Shown: positions 35,545-43,566 of the stretch, piece by piece
Position numbering within the stretch: position 1 is the stretch's first letter
Layout of the letters: every line of letters starts with the position of its first letter
NCBI GenBank assembly: GCA_030066985.1
Contig: JASJAN010000021.1
Coordinates: forward strand, 62,001 to 126,000
DNA from: Desulfobacterales bacterium
GTDB taxonomy: Bacteria > Desulfobacterota > Desulfobacteria > Desulfobacterales > JAHEIW01
Direction of reading: 5' to 3'
Length of the DNA: 64,000 nt
Notes under the pieces: model-generated
The model's input: only the letters and a program-made list of their open reading frames with translations
Database searches by the model: none
What the model was told of the DNA's origin: nothing
Made by a program: the position numbers and the translations under genes

Positions 35545-37209
35545 TTAGGACGCGGTTTTGTCCTTGGATATCCGACGGCGTTCTTCGTCCCGGATTTCGC
35601 GCCGCAGCAGCTTGCCCACTTTGGATTTGGGTAGCATATCGCGAAATTCAATGTATCCGGGGACTTTATACGGCGCTAGACGGTCGCGGCACCATTGCTG
35701 CAGTTCCGCACCCCCAACGCCGCGGGCATCTTCTTTCATCACGACGATGGCCTTGACCCGCTCACCAACTTTCTCATCGGGAACACCGACCACGCAGGCA
35801 CCAATGACCGTGGGATGGTCCTGCAGCACCGCTTCAACCTCCGAGGCCGATATGCGGAAAGCCTTGTGTTTGATAATATCGGCTGAACGCTCCACATATA
35901 TGATTTCGCCATCCTCATCCTGGCGCACATAATCGCCCATGCGGTAGTAGATTTTGTTGTTGAGTTCGATATAGGCCTGCCGGGTTTCTTCCGGTTTGTT
36001 CCAGTATTCCTTGAGGGTATAGGGGGATGTGACCAGCAGCTCGCCGATTTCTCCGATTGCAACCGGATCAAGTGTATCGGGATCAACCACAATGCATTCC
36101 CTGCTTTTCAGCGGAAGCCCCAGTGTCGTGGGCTTGGGGTCTTCATTAATCCGGCTGTAAGTTACGTGGCCGGCTTCGGTGGAGCCATAAACCTGATAAA
36201 TGGGAATGCCCAGATGCTCCTGCCAGCGGTTAAACACTTCAATCGGCAACACATCGCCACCGCAATAACAGTAACGCAAAGTGCTGAGGTCATATTTTTC
36301 CAGACGATCGTTTTCTAGGATCATGCGGTACAGGGCTGGTACCCCCAGAAACCAGCGTACCCGGTTGCGCTGGATGGTTTCAAGAATGGCATCAACCTGG
36401 GGCATCGGCATCAATACAGCGGTATTGCCCTTGTTAAGCCCCACCGCTATAAATAAACCCAAGGCCATAATGTGAAACAGCGGGTTAATGGCGATATACA
36501 CATCTTCGCCTTCTTTGAGATGGCCGGCAGCCACGTCATCGGTGATATCATTCACATAGGAGACCATACCAATGTGATTGCCGGGAACCCCCTTTGGAAA
36601 GCCGGTCGTACCACCGGTATATAATATATATGCCAGGTCCTTCCAGGGATCGATCTCAATTTGTGATGACTTTGGTGAGTGAGTGAGCAATTTCTTAAAT
36701 TCGAATACGCCCTCTGTCCGCTCGACTTTGCCATTGGGTATTTTGTCAAAAAGAAAGCCCAGATACCGTTTCCAAAAAGGCAAAAGGTCCACCAGGTTGG
36801 TGACAATAATGCGTTTGAGCCCGGATTCAGCAAAAACATCGCTGGCATAACAAAAATTAGTGTCCTGGCAGATGATGGTTTCGGCCCCGGAGTCCTTAAT
36901 CATATAATCAAGTTCATGGGATGTATAAATGGGGGACACGGGCACAAGCACAGCCCCCATTTTTTGAATCCCTAAAAAGGCGATGACCCATTGAATGCAA
37001 TTGGGAATGTAGATCATCACCCGGTCGCCTTTTTTAACGCCTAAATCCTGCAAAGCGCCGGCAAAGCGTTCACTGAGGTCCCTAATTCTGGAAAATGAAA
37101 ACTGCTGTCCCAGATAAATAACAGCAGTGTTATCTGGATAGCGCTCACTCATCTGATCAAAGCGTGTAAAGGTTAATTCTTTCTCTAAATTTGTTGTCGT
37201 CTGACTCAT
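35545..37209 (-). CDS. long/medium-chain acyl-CoA synthetase (AMP-binding)
   Basis: Activates a carboxylic acid to its CoA thioester through an acyl adenylate. A 554-residue ANL enzyme: P-loop-like YILYTGGTTGFPKGVPGN, A5 motif YQVYGSTEAGHV, A7/A8 RMGDYVRQDEDGEIIYVERSADIIKHKAFRI region and the catalytic lysine in LPKSKVGKLLRREI. It is the last gene of the liv operon, 108 nt after livF across a 17-bp inverted repeat, suggesting that the acid imported by the ABC system is activated here. GGAG lies 12 nt before the ATG at 37209. Confidence 0.93.
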   Translation of the reverse strand: MSQTTTNLEKELTFTRFDQMSERYPDNTAVIYLGQQFSFSRIRDLSERFAGALQDLGVKKGDRVMIYIPNCIQWVIAFLGIQKMGAVLVPVSPIYTSHELDYMIKDSGAETIICQDTNFCYASDVFAESGLKRIIVTNLVDLLPFWKRYLGFLFDKIPNGKVERTEGVFEFKKLLTHSPKSSQIEIDPWKDLAYILYTGGTTGFPKGVPGNHIGMVSYVNDITDDVAAGHLKEGEDVYIAINPLFHIMALGLFIAVGLNKGNTAVLMPMPQVDAILETIQRNRVRWFLGVPALYRMILENDRLEKYDLSTLRYCYCGGDVLPIEVFNRWQEHLGIPIYQVYGSTEAGHVTYSRINEDPKPTTLGLPLKSRECIVVDPDTLDPVAIGEIGELLVTSPYTLKEYWNKPEETRQAYIELNNKIYYRMGDYVRQDEDGEIIYVERSADIIKHKAFRISASEVEAVLQDHPTVIGACVVGVPDEKVGERVKAIVVMKEDARGVGGAELQQWCRDRLAPYKVPGYIEFRDMLPKSKVGKLLRREIRDEERRRISKDKTAS

Positions 37210-37240
37210 TCTATTAGAGCACTCCAAATTAATTTATGTT

Positions 37241-37316
37241 AAAGTTAGCTCAAAAATAGTAGGTAACGTCCATGGGTCCGCCTCCGGCGGATTAGATGCA
37301 TTTTTGAGCTAACTTT
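37241..37316. repeat. 17-bp perfect inverted repeat with GGCGG palindrome in its loop
   Basis: AAAGTTAGCTCAAAAAT (37241-37257) and its exact complement (37300-37316) enclose 42 nt that contain TCCGCC-TCC-GGCGGA (37277-37291). It spans the gap between livF and the acyl-CoA synthetase and ends at the livF stop codon. In the minus-strand mRNA it forms a strong stem. Confidence 0.85.
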
Positions 37317-37317
37317 T

Positions 37318-38064
37318 TTAGATGCCAAAATAGGCAGACCTAACATCCGGGTTATTCATCAACTCCTCGCGGGTGCCTTCCAGAACCGCGGCGCCGTTTT
37401 CCAGTATAAAGGCGTAATCCACGATCGGCAAAACAGGTCGCGCATACTGTTCGGTCACAATAATCGAAATGCCCATTTCATCGCGGATTTCTTTGGTGGC
37501 CCGCACCAGGACCGCCTGAATCAAGGGACTCAGTCCCAAAAGCGGTTCATCGAGCAGCAGCAGTTTTGGCTGCGCCATCAACGCTCTGCCGATGGCCAGC
37601 ATTTGTTGTTCGCCCCCGCTTAAAAAACCGCCAATTCGTTTTTGTAATTTTTCAAGTGCCGGAAAGACTCTAAACACATATTCCAACGTCTCTTTGGCTT
37701 GAGCGGGTGTTGCCAGATAGCCTCCAATCCGCAAATTATCCAGGACCGTGCACTCCTTGAAAATTCGGCGTCTTTCCGGGCAAAGTACGATACCTTTTTT
37801 CGCTCTCTTGCTGGGTTTCAGATCCGTGATATTTTCGCCCAAATAGGTAATGTCGCCCAGAACACTGATGCGCTCACCACCGGCCATTTCCTCCTTTTTG
37901 CGGATATCTTCCATGATACCCGACAGGGTGTACATCAGGGTTGATTTACCGGCGCTGTTGGCGCCAAAAACACCCACGATTTGATTGTCGCCACACCGAA
38001 TGCTGACATTGTTGAGGGCCAGCATGTTTTCGTAAAACACCATCAGCCGATTCGCCTCAAGCAT
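37318..38064 (-). CDS. livF: branched-chain-type ABC transporter ATP-binding protein LivF
   Basis: One of the two ATPases driving the LivKHMGF importer, 248 residues. Walker A is GANSAGKST (typical GxNGAGKTT with a conservative change), ABC signature LSGGEQQMLAIGRAL, Walker B LLLLDEPLLGLSP and H-loop region IIVTEQYA. Start choice: ATG at 38064 with GAGGAGG upstream, overlapping livG by 8 nt. Compared with LivF it has a short insert around MEDIRKKEEMAGGERIS. Confidence 0.93.
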   Translation of the reverse strand: MLEANRLMVFYENMLALNNVSIRCGDNQIVGVFGANSAGKSTLMYTLSGIMEDIRKKEEMAGGERISVLGDITYLGENITDLKPSKRAKKGIVLCPERRRIFKECTVLDNLRIGGYLATPAQAKETLEYVFRVFPALEKLQKRIGGFLSGGEQQMLAIGRALMAQPKLLLLDEPLLGLSPLIQAVLVRATKEIRDEMGISIIVTEQYARPVLPIVDYAFILENGAAVLEGTREELMNNPDVRSAYFGI

Positions 38065-38851
38065 GCGCCATGACCTCCTCAACCTCCTCGGATCCAAAAT
38101 AAGCCTCTTTTACTTTTTCGTCTGCCATGACTTCCTCAGCTGTGCCTTCGATGAGCTTTTCACCAAAATTGAGCACCATAATCCGATTGGCCACCTGAAA
38201 CAGCTCTCTGAGCCGGTGTTCGATCATAATCAGGGTGATGCCTTCCATCTGCAAACGCTCCACCAATGGCACCATGCTGGCAATCTCACTCATACTCAGC
38301 CCTGAGAAAACCTCATCGCAGATGATCACTTCCGGATTCAAGGCTAGGCAGCGGGCCAGCTCCAGACGCTTAAGATAGCCGGTCGGTAAATTGGAGGCCT
38401 TTTTGTAAGGCACAAAAGATTCGCGCTCAAAGCCCAATTCTTCCAGAATGTCGATGCTGACCGTGTTTCGGTCCCCGAGCTTGCCGCCGCCCCTCCAACC
38501 ACCGGTGCGTTTAGCCCGCGGAGAAAATAGCGGAATCACCAAGTTCTTATAGGCCGGCAGGCTGTAATACGGGCGCATGATCTGAAATGTGCGGGTGATG
38601 CCCATATCAGCTATTTTATGGGGTGGTTTGCCGGATATTTTTTTTCCCCGGTAAAGAACTTCACCGGCAGTCAGTTCAATAAAACCGGTAATGCAATTCA
38701 CCAGGGTGGTCTTGCCGGATCCATTGGGGCCGATAATCCCTAAAATTTCGCCTTCGTGCAGATCGAAACTGACCTCATTGAGCGCAAAAATACCGCCGAA
38801 GGATTTGGTCACCTCACCGATCTGCAGCAATGGTGTTGTTGATGGGTTCAT
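38057..38851 (-). CDS. livG: branched-chain-type ABC transporter ATP-binding protein LivG
   Basis: Partner ATPase of LivF, 264 residues. Walker A GPNGSGKTTLVN, GITRTFQIMRPY Q-loop region, signature LPTGYLKRLELARCLAL (the LivG variant without canonical LSGGQ) and Walker B VIICDEVFSGLS, with H-loop MIEHRLREL. A long basic insert PRAKRTGGWRGGGKL lies near residue 115. It overlaps livM by 4 nt (ATGA) and livF by 8 nt. Confidence 0.93.
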   Translation of the reverse strand: MNPSTTPLLQIGEVTKSFGGIFALNEVSFDLHEGEILGIIGPNGSGKTTLVNCITGFIELTAGEVLYRGKKISGKPPHKIADMGITRTFQIMRPYYSLPAYKNLVIPLFSPRAKRTGGWRGGGKLGDRNTVSIDILEELGFERESFVPYKKASNLPTGYLKRLELARCLALNPEVIICDEVFSGLSMSEIASMVPLVERLQMEGITLIMIEHRLRELFQVANRIMVLNFGEKLIEGTAEEVMADEKVKEAYFGSEEVEEVMAHA

Positions 38852-39867
38852 ACTTTAATCCACTTTTCGAATTGATGATATTTGCGCTGGCCATACACCA
38901 TAATGCCTTCGCTGCGAAAAATAATGAAGGCCAGCAGAATCAGGGCATAAAATACGATACGCAGGGTCCCAAACGCTCGCAATAGCTCTGAAATCGGCAC
39001 CAGAATGAAGGCGCCCAGAACCGGGCCCACCAGGGTCCCGGAGCCACCGATGACCGTGGCGGCAATCGGCAAAATGGAAAAATCCAGCGCTAGCGTCGAC
39101 AGGCCGGCCCACATATACAGATGAACCAGATAAGCGCCCGCCAGACATCCGATCCCGGAGGCAATAAATACCGCTATGGTCTTGTAACGGGTGACACTCA
39201 TTCCCGACGCCCGAACCGACTGATCATTGTCTTTAACCGCCCTGAACACTAAGCCGATATCCTGGTTGACCAATCTTCGGGTGCCGAACAGCAATACCAG
39301 CACCATCACGATAATAAAATATTGCTCCATCCAACGGTTCGTAAAACTTTCGATGCCCACAATCCCATCGGTTCCGCCCAGGACATCCAGCGCTTCGATA
39401 ACCCGCGCTAACAGCAACGGATACATCAGGGTGACAATGGCAAAATAAACCCCCCGCAGAGGAAGACATGGTAGCAAAAGAACGGTGCAGATAACTGCCC
39501 CCAGCACAGTGGCAATCGGAATGGTGAAAATGGGCGGCAATCCAAAAGACGTGTTGAGAATGGCGGCAATATAGCTGCCCGTTCCGATAAAAAACGCGCC
39601 ACCGAGTGAGACCAGACCCACGTAATGTGCCAGAAAATCAAAACTCAACGCCAGCAAGGCATAGATGCAGACGATGGATATGACCCGTTGCCAATACATG
39701 GAGGGCATCACCAGCGGCAAAATCAACAGGCCGCCAATCAGCGCGACCCGGGGTAGAAACAGATATGACAGCTCCCGCCAGGACATCAAAGCATAGATGC
39801 CTTCGGATCGAACCTTGATTCCCCTGTCCAAGCGTTCCTTACGGCGCTGCTCCTTTGATGCATTCAT
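38848..39867 (-). CDS. livM: branched-chain-type ABC transporter permease LivM
   Basis: Inner-membrane permease, 339 residues, about ten hydrophobic segments. Family features: VGLVSLGGAFFIGTGSYIAA, LRGVYFAIVTLMYPLL, GGTDGIVGI and the C-terminal VIGGSGTLVGPVLGAFILVPISELL. The cytoplasmic N-terminus is basic (KEQRRKERLDRGIKVR). The frame is open from 40062, but the ATG at 39867 overlaps the livH stop by 4 nt and gives the family length. Confidence 0.92.
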   Translation of the reverse strand: MNASKEQRRKERLDRGIKVRSEGIYALMSWRELSYLFLPRVALIGGLLILPLVMPSMYWQRVISIVCIYALLALSFDFLAHYVGLVSLGGAFFIGTGSYIAAILNTSFGLPPIFTIPIATVLGAVICTVLLLPCLPLRGVYFAIVTLMYPLLLARVIEALDVLGGTDGIVGIESFTNRWMEQYFIIVMVLVLLFGTRRLVNQDIGLVFRAVKDNDQSVRASGMSVTRYKTIAVFIASGIGCLAGAYLVHLYMWAGLSTLALDFSILPIAATVIGGSGTLVGPVLGAFILVPISELLRAFGTLRIVFYALILLAFIIFRSEGIMVYGQRKYHQFEKWIKV

Positions 39868-40730
39868 ACGCGCTCTTCCAGCTCTTTCTGAAGTCCAAAC
39901 AACCCGGAGGGTCTTAAAATCAGGGTGATGATGATCGCCAGCAAGGCAACCACCATCTGATAATGGGCCCCCAGGTAAACAACCGTTAAAATTTGGGCAA
40001 AACCGATGATAAAAGCCGCCAGCACCGCTCCAATCCAGCTGCCTAAGCCGCCGACAATGCAAACTGCAATAGCTAAAATAAGAACGTTATAGCCCGCTTC
40101 GACAACAATATTTCCCAGCGGAAGCAGCACAACCGCCCCCAGGGCAGCCAGCATGGAGCCGAATCCCATGGCGGCCAGCGCCATCACATCAGAGTCGATA
40201 CCCAACATCATGGCCGCCCGCTCGTCCTGGGCCATTCCGCGCAGGGCCAGACCGACGCGAGTATAATGGGTAAACAACCACAGTACCGCAACCACCGCTG
40301 CGCCGATGCCCACAACCAGCAACCGTTGGTAATCCACCGATACGCCAAAAATTTCGGTGCTGCCTTCGATAAAGGCCGGCAGGGTGTAAGTCAGGCCCCT
40401 AAATCCGCCCCAGCGCAGTCCCTCTAAAATGGCCAGCCCAATGGCATAGGTCGCCATAATTTCCGATATTTCCATCCCCCGGATCCGGATCAGCACGAAC
40501 TGGTAGATCAGGGCACCGATAATACCCGTGCTCAGCATGGTCAGCAGGATACTGACCAGATAATTCAACTTGAGCGTGTTGATAAACGTCCAGGTAATGA
40601 AACCGCTGGTCACGTACAGGGCGCCGTGGGCAAAATTGGGTAAGCGGCTGACGCCGTACACCATTGCAAATCCCAGGGCAAATAGCGCCAGCGAGACGCT
40701 GTTTATCGTTCCGTAAATTACAATTTCCAT
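39864..40730 (-). CDS. livH: branched-chain-type ABC transporter permease LivH
   Basis: Inner-membrane permease pairing with LivM, 288 residues. Family features: GTINSVSLALFALGFAMVYGVSRLPNFAHGA region at the N-terminus, LALRGMAQDERAAMMLGID (the conserved R-A-x-AQD-x-xAA loop that contacts the ATPase) and VGGLGSWIGAVLAAFIIG. The ATG at 40730 was chosen over the longer frame starting at 40781. A hairpin lies in the 168-nt gap between livK and this gene. Confidence 0.92.
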   Translation of the reverse strand: MEIVIYGTINSVSLALFALGFAMVYGVSRLPNFAHGALYVTSGFITWTFINTLKLNYLVSILLTMLSTGIIGALIYQFVLIRIRGMEISEIMATYAIGLAILEGLRWGGFRGLTYTLPAFIEGSTEIFGVSVDYQRLLVVGIGAAVVAVLWLFTHYTRVGLALRGMAQDERAAMMLGIDSDVMALAAMGFGSMLAALGAVVLLPLGNIVVEAGYNVLILAIAVCIVGGLGSWIGAVLAAFIIGFAQILTVVYLGAHYQMVVALLAIIITLILRPSGLFGLQKELEERV

Positions 40731-40763
40731 GATTTTAACAGGAAAAAACCAGGCGTGAATTGG

Positions 40764-40795
40764 ATTTAAGGCGCCACACAAGCAGCGCCTTAAAT
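40764..40795 (-). promoter_or_regulatory. intercistronic hairpin between livK and livH
   Basis: ATTTAAGGCGC (40764-40774) pairs perfectly with GCGCCTTAAAT (40785-40795) around a 10-nt loop. There is no U-tract on the minus strand, so it is more likely an mRNA-stability stem protecting the abundant livK message than a terminator. Confidence 0.6.
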
Positions 40796-40898
40796 TTGCA
40801 AAACAGATATATTATTGCATCTTTAAATAGTGATTAATGTGCAATCGTTGATTTTATTCTTAACCTTGCAATATTTTTTCAGGCAACATTTTTAGGTA

Positions 40899-42173
40899 TT
40901 ATTTTTTCATCCAGGGCGGCAGTTGAATGGAACCCTTGGCAATACTTTTGGGATACACTACAACCCGTTTGCCGTCCTGCCATTGCAGAATACTGCCCAC
41001 CGCACCGGTTTCAGGATCTTTGGCCGGAATGACCTGGTGACTTTTGGGATCGAATTTCAAGCGCCCGTAAACGCCCATCACATCGGTTTTTTCCAGCTCG
41101 GTCACAATCTTGTCCGAATCGAGACTGCCGGCGCGCTCGATGGCATCCCGCAATACATAGATGGCCATATAGCTGCTGGAACCGCCTAATCCCTCGGGCG
41201 CAACGCCCCATCGTTTTTCGTAGGCGTTGTAGAACTTCATGGTCCAGGGCGTAGCATCGGAAGGCGCGTTGCCGGCATTGACGACGTTACAGAGGGTATA
41301 TTCGCCTTTGCCATCAGTGGCTTTCCAGAAACCGGGCTGCTCGGCAGCTGCCAGGGTCGAGCCGAACGGCAGGGCCGGAATTTTCATTTCATACCATTGC
41401 TTGAGCAAAATGGCGCTTTCGGGCATATCCATCCAGATATTGATGATTTCCGTTTTGCTGTTTTTGGCCTTGAGCAATCCCATGGAAAAGTCAGTTGCAC
41501 CGGTGGGGTAAATTTCCACACCGGTGACATTCCAGCCTTTTTTAGTGGCAACGGCATTCATGACTTTGGCCGCACCGCGCGCATGGGAGACATCCTGCGC
41601 GATGATAAAAAGGTTGTTGAAGCCGTGTTTTTCCTTCAGCTCGGTAAAGTTGGCAAACATCTCGCCCACCAAATTCTTGGCCTCACCGTGGATTCGGAAA
41701 CAATACTTGTATTTGTCATAGTTTTCGGCCACCATTGCGTGGTATTTGGGCGTTAAAACACCGGTGGTCAGGATCGACACCTTTTTATATTTGCTTAAAA
41801 GCGGCATCGCGGCCAGCGCGGCTTCGGAACGAACCGGTCCGCCGACTATAAAATCAGCTTTTTTATCCAGGATCAGCTTTTCAACCGCCAGCAGGGCCTC
41901 GCTGACCGGCACACCCGGTTCCAAATCGCGGGTATCAATCACCTCCAGTTTGAGCGGTCGTTTCTTGCCGCCCACATTGACACCGCCGGCGGCGTTGATT
42001 TCCTCAATCGCCAGGGTAAAGGCTCTCTCAGGACCCCATCCATATAGGAAGGCCGTTGAAAGCGGCGCACCAACAATAATGGGCTTTTCGGCCGCCAGGG
42101 CCGCGCTTCCCGGCAGGATTAGAAAAATTCCCAATAATAAGATCATGAGCATTTTCATATTCTTAACGATCAT
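40899..42173 (-). CDS. livK: branched-chain-type ABC transporter substrate-binding protein
   Basis: Periplasmic ligand receptor of the importer, 424 residues, type I periplasmic-binding fold. The signal peptide spans residues 1-27 (MLMILLLGIFLILPGSAALAAE). Mature start PIIVGAPLSTAFLYGWGPER, FIVGGPVRSEAALAAMPLL and DVMGVYGRLKFDPKSHQV are family segments. Clear GGAGG ribosome site before the ATG at 42173. The CoA ligase in the operon points to a carboxylate ligand (fatty, aromatic or branched acid) rather than an amino acid; this is inference. Confidence 0.92.
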   Translation of the reverse strand: MIVKNMKMLMILLLGIFLILPGSAALAAEKPIIVGAPLSTAFLYGWGPERAFTLAIEEINAAGGVNVGGKKRPLKLEVIDTRDLEPGVPVSEALLAVEKLILDKKADFIVGGPVRSEAALAAMPLLSKYKKVSILTTGVLTPKYHAMVAENYDKYKYCFRIHGEAKNLVGEMFANFTELKEKHGFNNLFIIAQDVSHARGAAKVMNAVATKKGWNVTGVEIYPTGATDFSMGLLKAKNSKTEIINIWMDMPESAILLKQWYEMKIPALPFGSTLAAAEQPGFWKATDGKGEYTLCNVVNAGNAPSDATPWTMKFYNAYEKRWGVAPEGLGGSSSYMAIYVLRDAIERAGSLDSDKIVTELEKTDVMGVYGRLKFDPKSHQVIPAKDPETGAVGSILQWQDGKRVVVYPKSIAKGSIQLPPWMKK

Positions 42174-42370
42174 GGTAAACCCTCCTTTTCCAGAATGAAA
42201 ACGGGTTATGGGTTGGCAGATCACAGCAACCTAAAGCAATTGCGACCGCGATCCTTGATTTTATTGAACTGCGGGCTCGATCACGCAGCTTAGATCATGC
42301 TGCGCGGTAAAATTGATCGATGGTTGATGTTCTATCGGGTGGGTTTTTGAATGTCAAGCCATTAATATAA

Positions 42371-42385
42371 TGAATGAAATTCATT
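42371..42385. promoter_or_regulatory. palindrome AATGAA-A-TTCATT in the divergent liv/selenoprotein region
   Basis: Perfect 13-bp palindrome at 42373-42385 preceded by TG, giving TGAATGAAATTCATT. It is similar in style to TetR-family fatty-acid regulator sites (TGAATGA, TCATTCA), but its spacing differs from the Bacillus FadR consensus. It lies 198 nt upstream of livK, in the 469-nt gap. Confidence 0.45.
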
Positions 42386-42476
42386 GTGTTTAAAAACACC
42401 ACCCTTCTATCTTGGAAATGAATAACAGTGATTTTGGTATCAAAGTTGACTGCTGACCAAAAGCAGTGCTAATGGC

Positions 42477-42496
42477 TTGACATGTAGTGATGTCAA
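42477..42496. promoter_or_regulatory. 20-bp operator-like palindrome TTGACAT-N6-ATGTCAA
   Basis: Perfect 7-nt half-sites separated by GTAGTG, about 145 nt before the selenoprotein ATG and 300 nt before livK. Half-site length and 13-nt centre spacing suit a dimeric helix-turn-helix regulator. No regulator gene is adjacent. Confidence 0.5.
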
Positions 42497-42642
42497 TTGA
42501 GAAGGCCATACTGTTTTAGGATAAAATTAGCTTAATGGGTTGTTAAAAAAATTGACCTAGGTCAAAATGAAACGATACAGGTTCTGTAGATCTGGTGTTA
42601 TCGCCAAACCCAATTCATCTATATCAATAGAGGAACGCATCA

Positions 42643-43392
42643 ATGGGGCAACTGAGAGAATTTCCGTTAAGATATCGACTGTTTCTAAAAACCTACCCCT
42701 GGCGGTGCAATGACCCGGTACCCTGGGCACCTTTGCAAAAACCGCTCAAGGATTGTCGCCTGGCTGTGGTATCCAGTTCGGGCTTTATCACGAATGGCCA
42801 AGCGCCTTTTGACGAATCGATTCGAGGGGGAGATTACAGTTTTCGTAAAATTCCTTCGGATATGAACGCCAACGAGTTAATCGACACCCATCGCAGCAAA
42901 ATCTTTGACCATTCTGGATTACGGCAAGACCCAAACCTGGCCTTTCCCATTCGGCGCATGCAGGAATTGGTAATTAAGGGTCGCATCGGTTCATTGACGA
43001 GCCGATATTTATCGTTTATGGGTTCTATTACCGCGCCCGGACGGCTGGTCAAAAAAACCCTTCCGGCAGTCGTCAAACTGTTCAAAGACGATGGCGTGGA
43101 TGTCGCGCTGTTGATTCCGGTCTGACCTATTTGCAACCAGACCGTGGGTCTGGTGGCCGGGGCACTGGAGCGTCAGGGTATCTCTACGGTGACCATTCAA
43201 TTGTTGCGCCATGTGGCTGAAAAAGTGCTTCCACCGCGTGCTCTGTGTGTCCCCTTTCGTCATGGTTACCCGCTGGATGCGCCTGATGAACCGGCAAAGC
43301 AGCATGCAGTTATCGAAGCCGCCTTAAAAATGCTCGAAGACCCGCACCTGAAGCCGCCGGCCATCCAGGACTATGTGCCGCAATTAGACTAA
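42643..43392 (+). CDS. PrdB/GrdB-like selenoprotein (glycine/sarcosine/betaine/proline reductase selenoprotein B family)
   Basis: A 249-residue reductase-type protein with TGA at 43123-43125 read as Sec161. The motif VALLIPV-U-PICNQTVGL matches the U-P-V-C-N-Q-T active site of the GrdB/PrdB family; FDESIRGGDYSFRKIP, NLAFPIRRMQELVIKGRIG and YLSFMGSI are other family boxes. Size fits the 26-kDa PrdB subunit rather than the longer GrdB. A perfect SECIS hairpin follows the UGA. GAGGAAC precedes the ATG. No prdA, grdA or partner thioredoxin is here, so the reductase substrate is open. Divergent from liv. Confidence 0.9.
43136..43154 (+). promoter_or_regulatory. bacterial SECIS hairpin of the PrdB/GrdB-like gene
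   Basis: ACCAGACC (43136-43143) pairs perfectly with GGTCTGGT (43147-43154) around a GTG loop. The loop GU starts 19 nt after the UGA, as expected for SelB recognition. Confidence 0.82.
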
Positions 43393-43437
43393 AAGGAAAA
43401 TACAAAACTCAAGGCAATTTATTGGAAATTATACAAG

Positions 43438-43536
43438 AAGGTTTCAGGTTTCGGGTGTCAGGTGTCAGCCCTTCTGTTCGTCCCTGAAACCTGACACCTG
43501 ACACCAGAACCGCCAGAGGCGGAACTTTAGAGCCTT
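43438..43536. repeat. family A element, copy 3
   Basis: TTTCAGGTTTCGGGTGTCAGG and CCTGAAACCTGACACCTGAC arms flank a short loop (about 15 nt). Then ACCGCC-AGA-GGCGGA (43509-43523) and AACTTTAGAGCC follow, as in copies 2 and 4. It lies 45 nt after the selenoprotein stop and 30 nt before the hydrolase-OsmC ATG. Confidence 0.82.
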
Positions 43537-43566
43537 AAACCTTAATTCGACAAAGAAGAGGCGCAT

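Noticed and set aside
42643-43125. Reading the PrdB/GrdB-like gene as a truncated 160-residue protein with a separate downstream frame
   Set aside because: The TGA sits in the family's U-P-x-C-N-Q-T site and a perfect SECIS follows.
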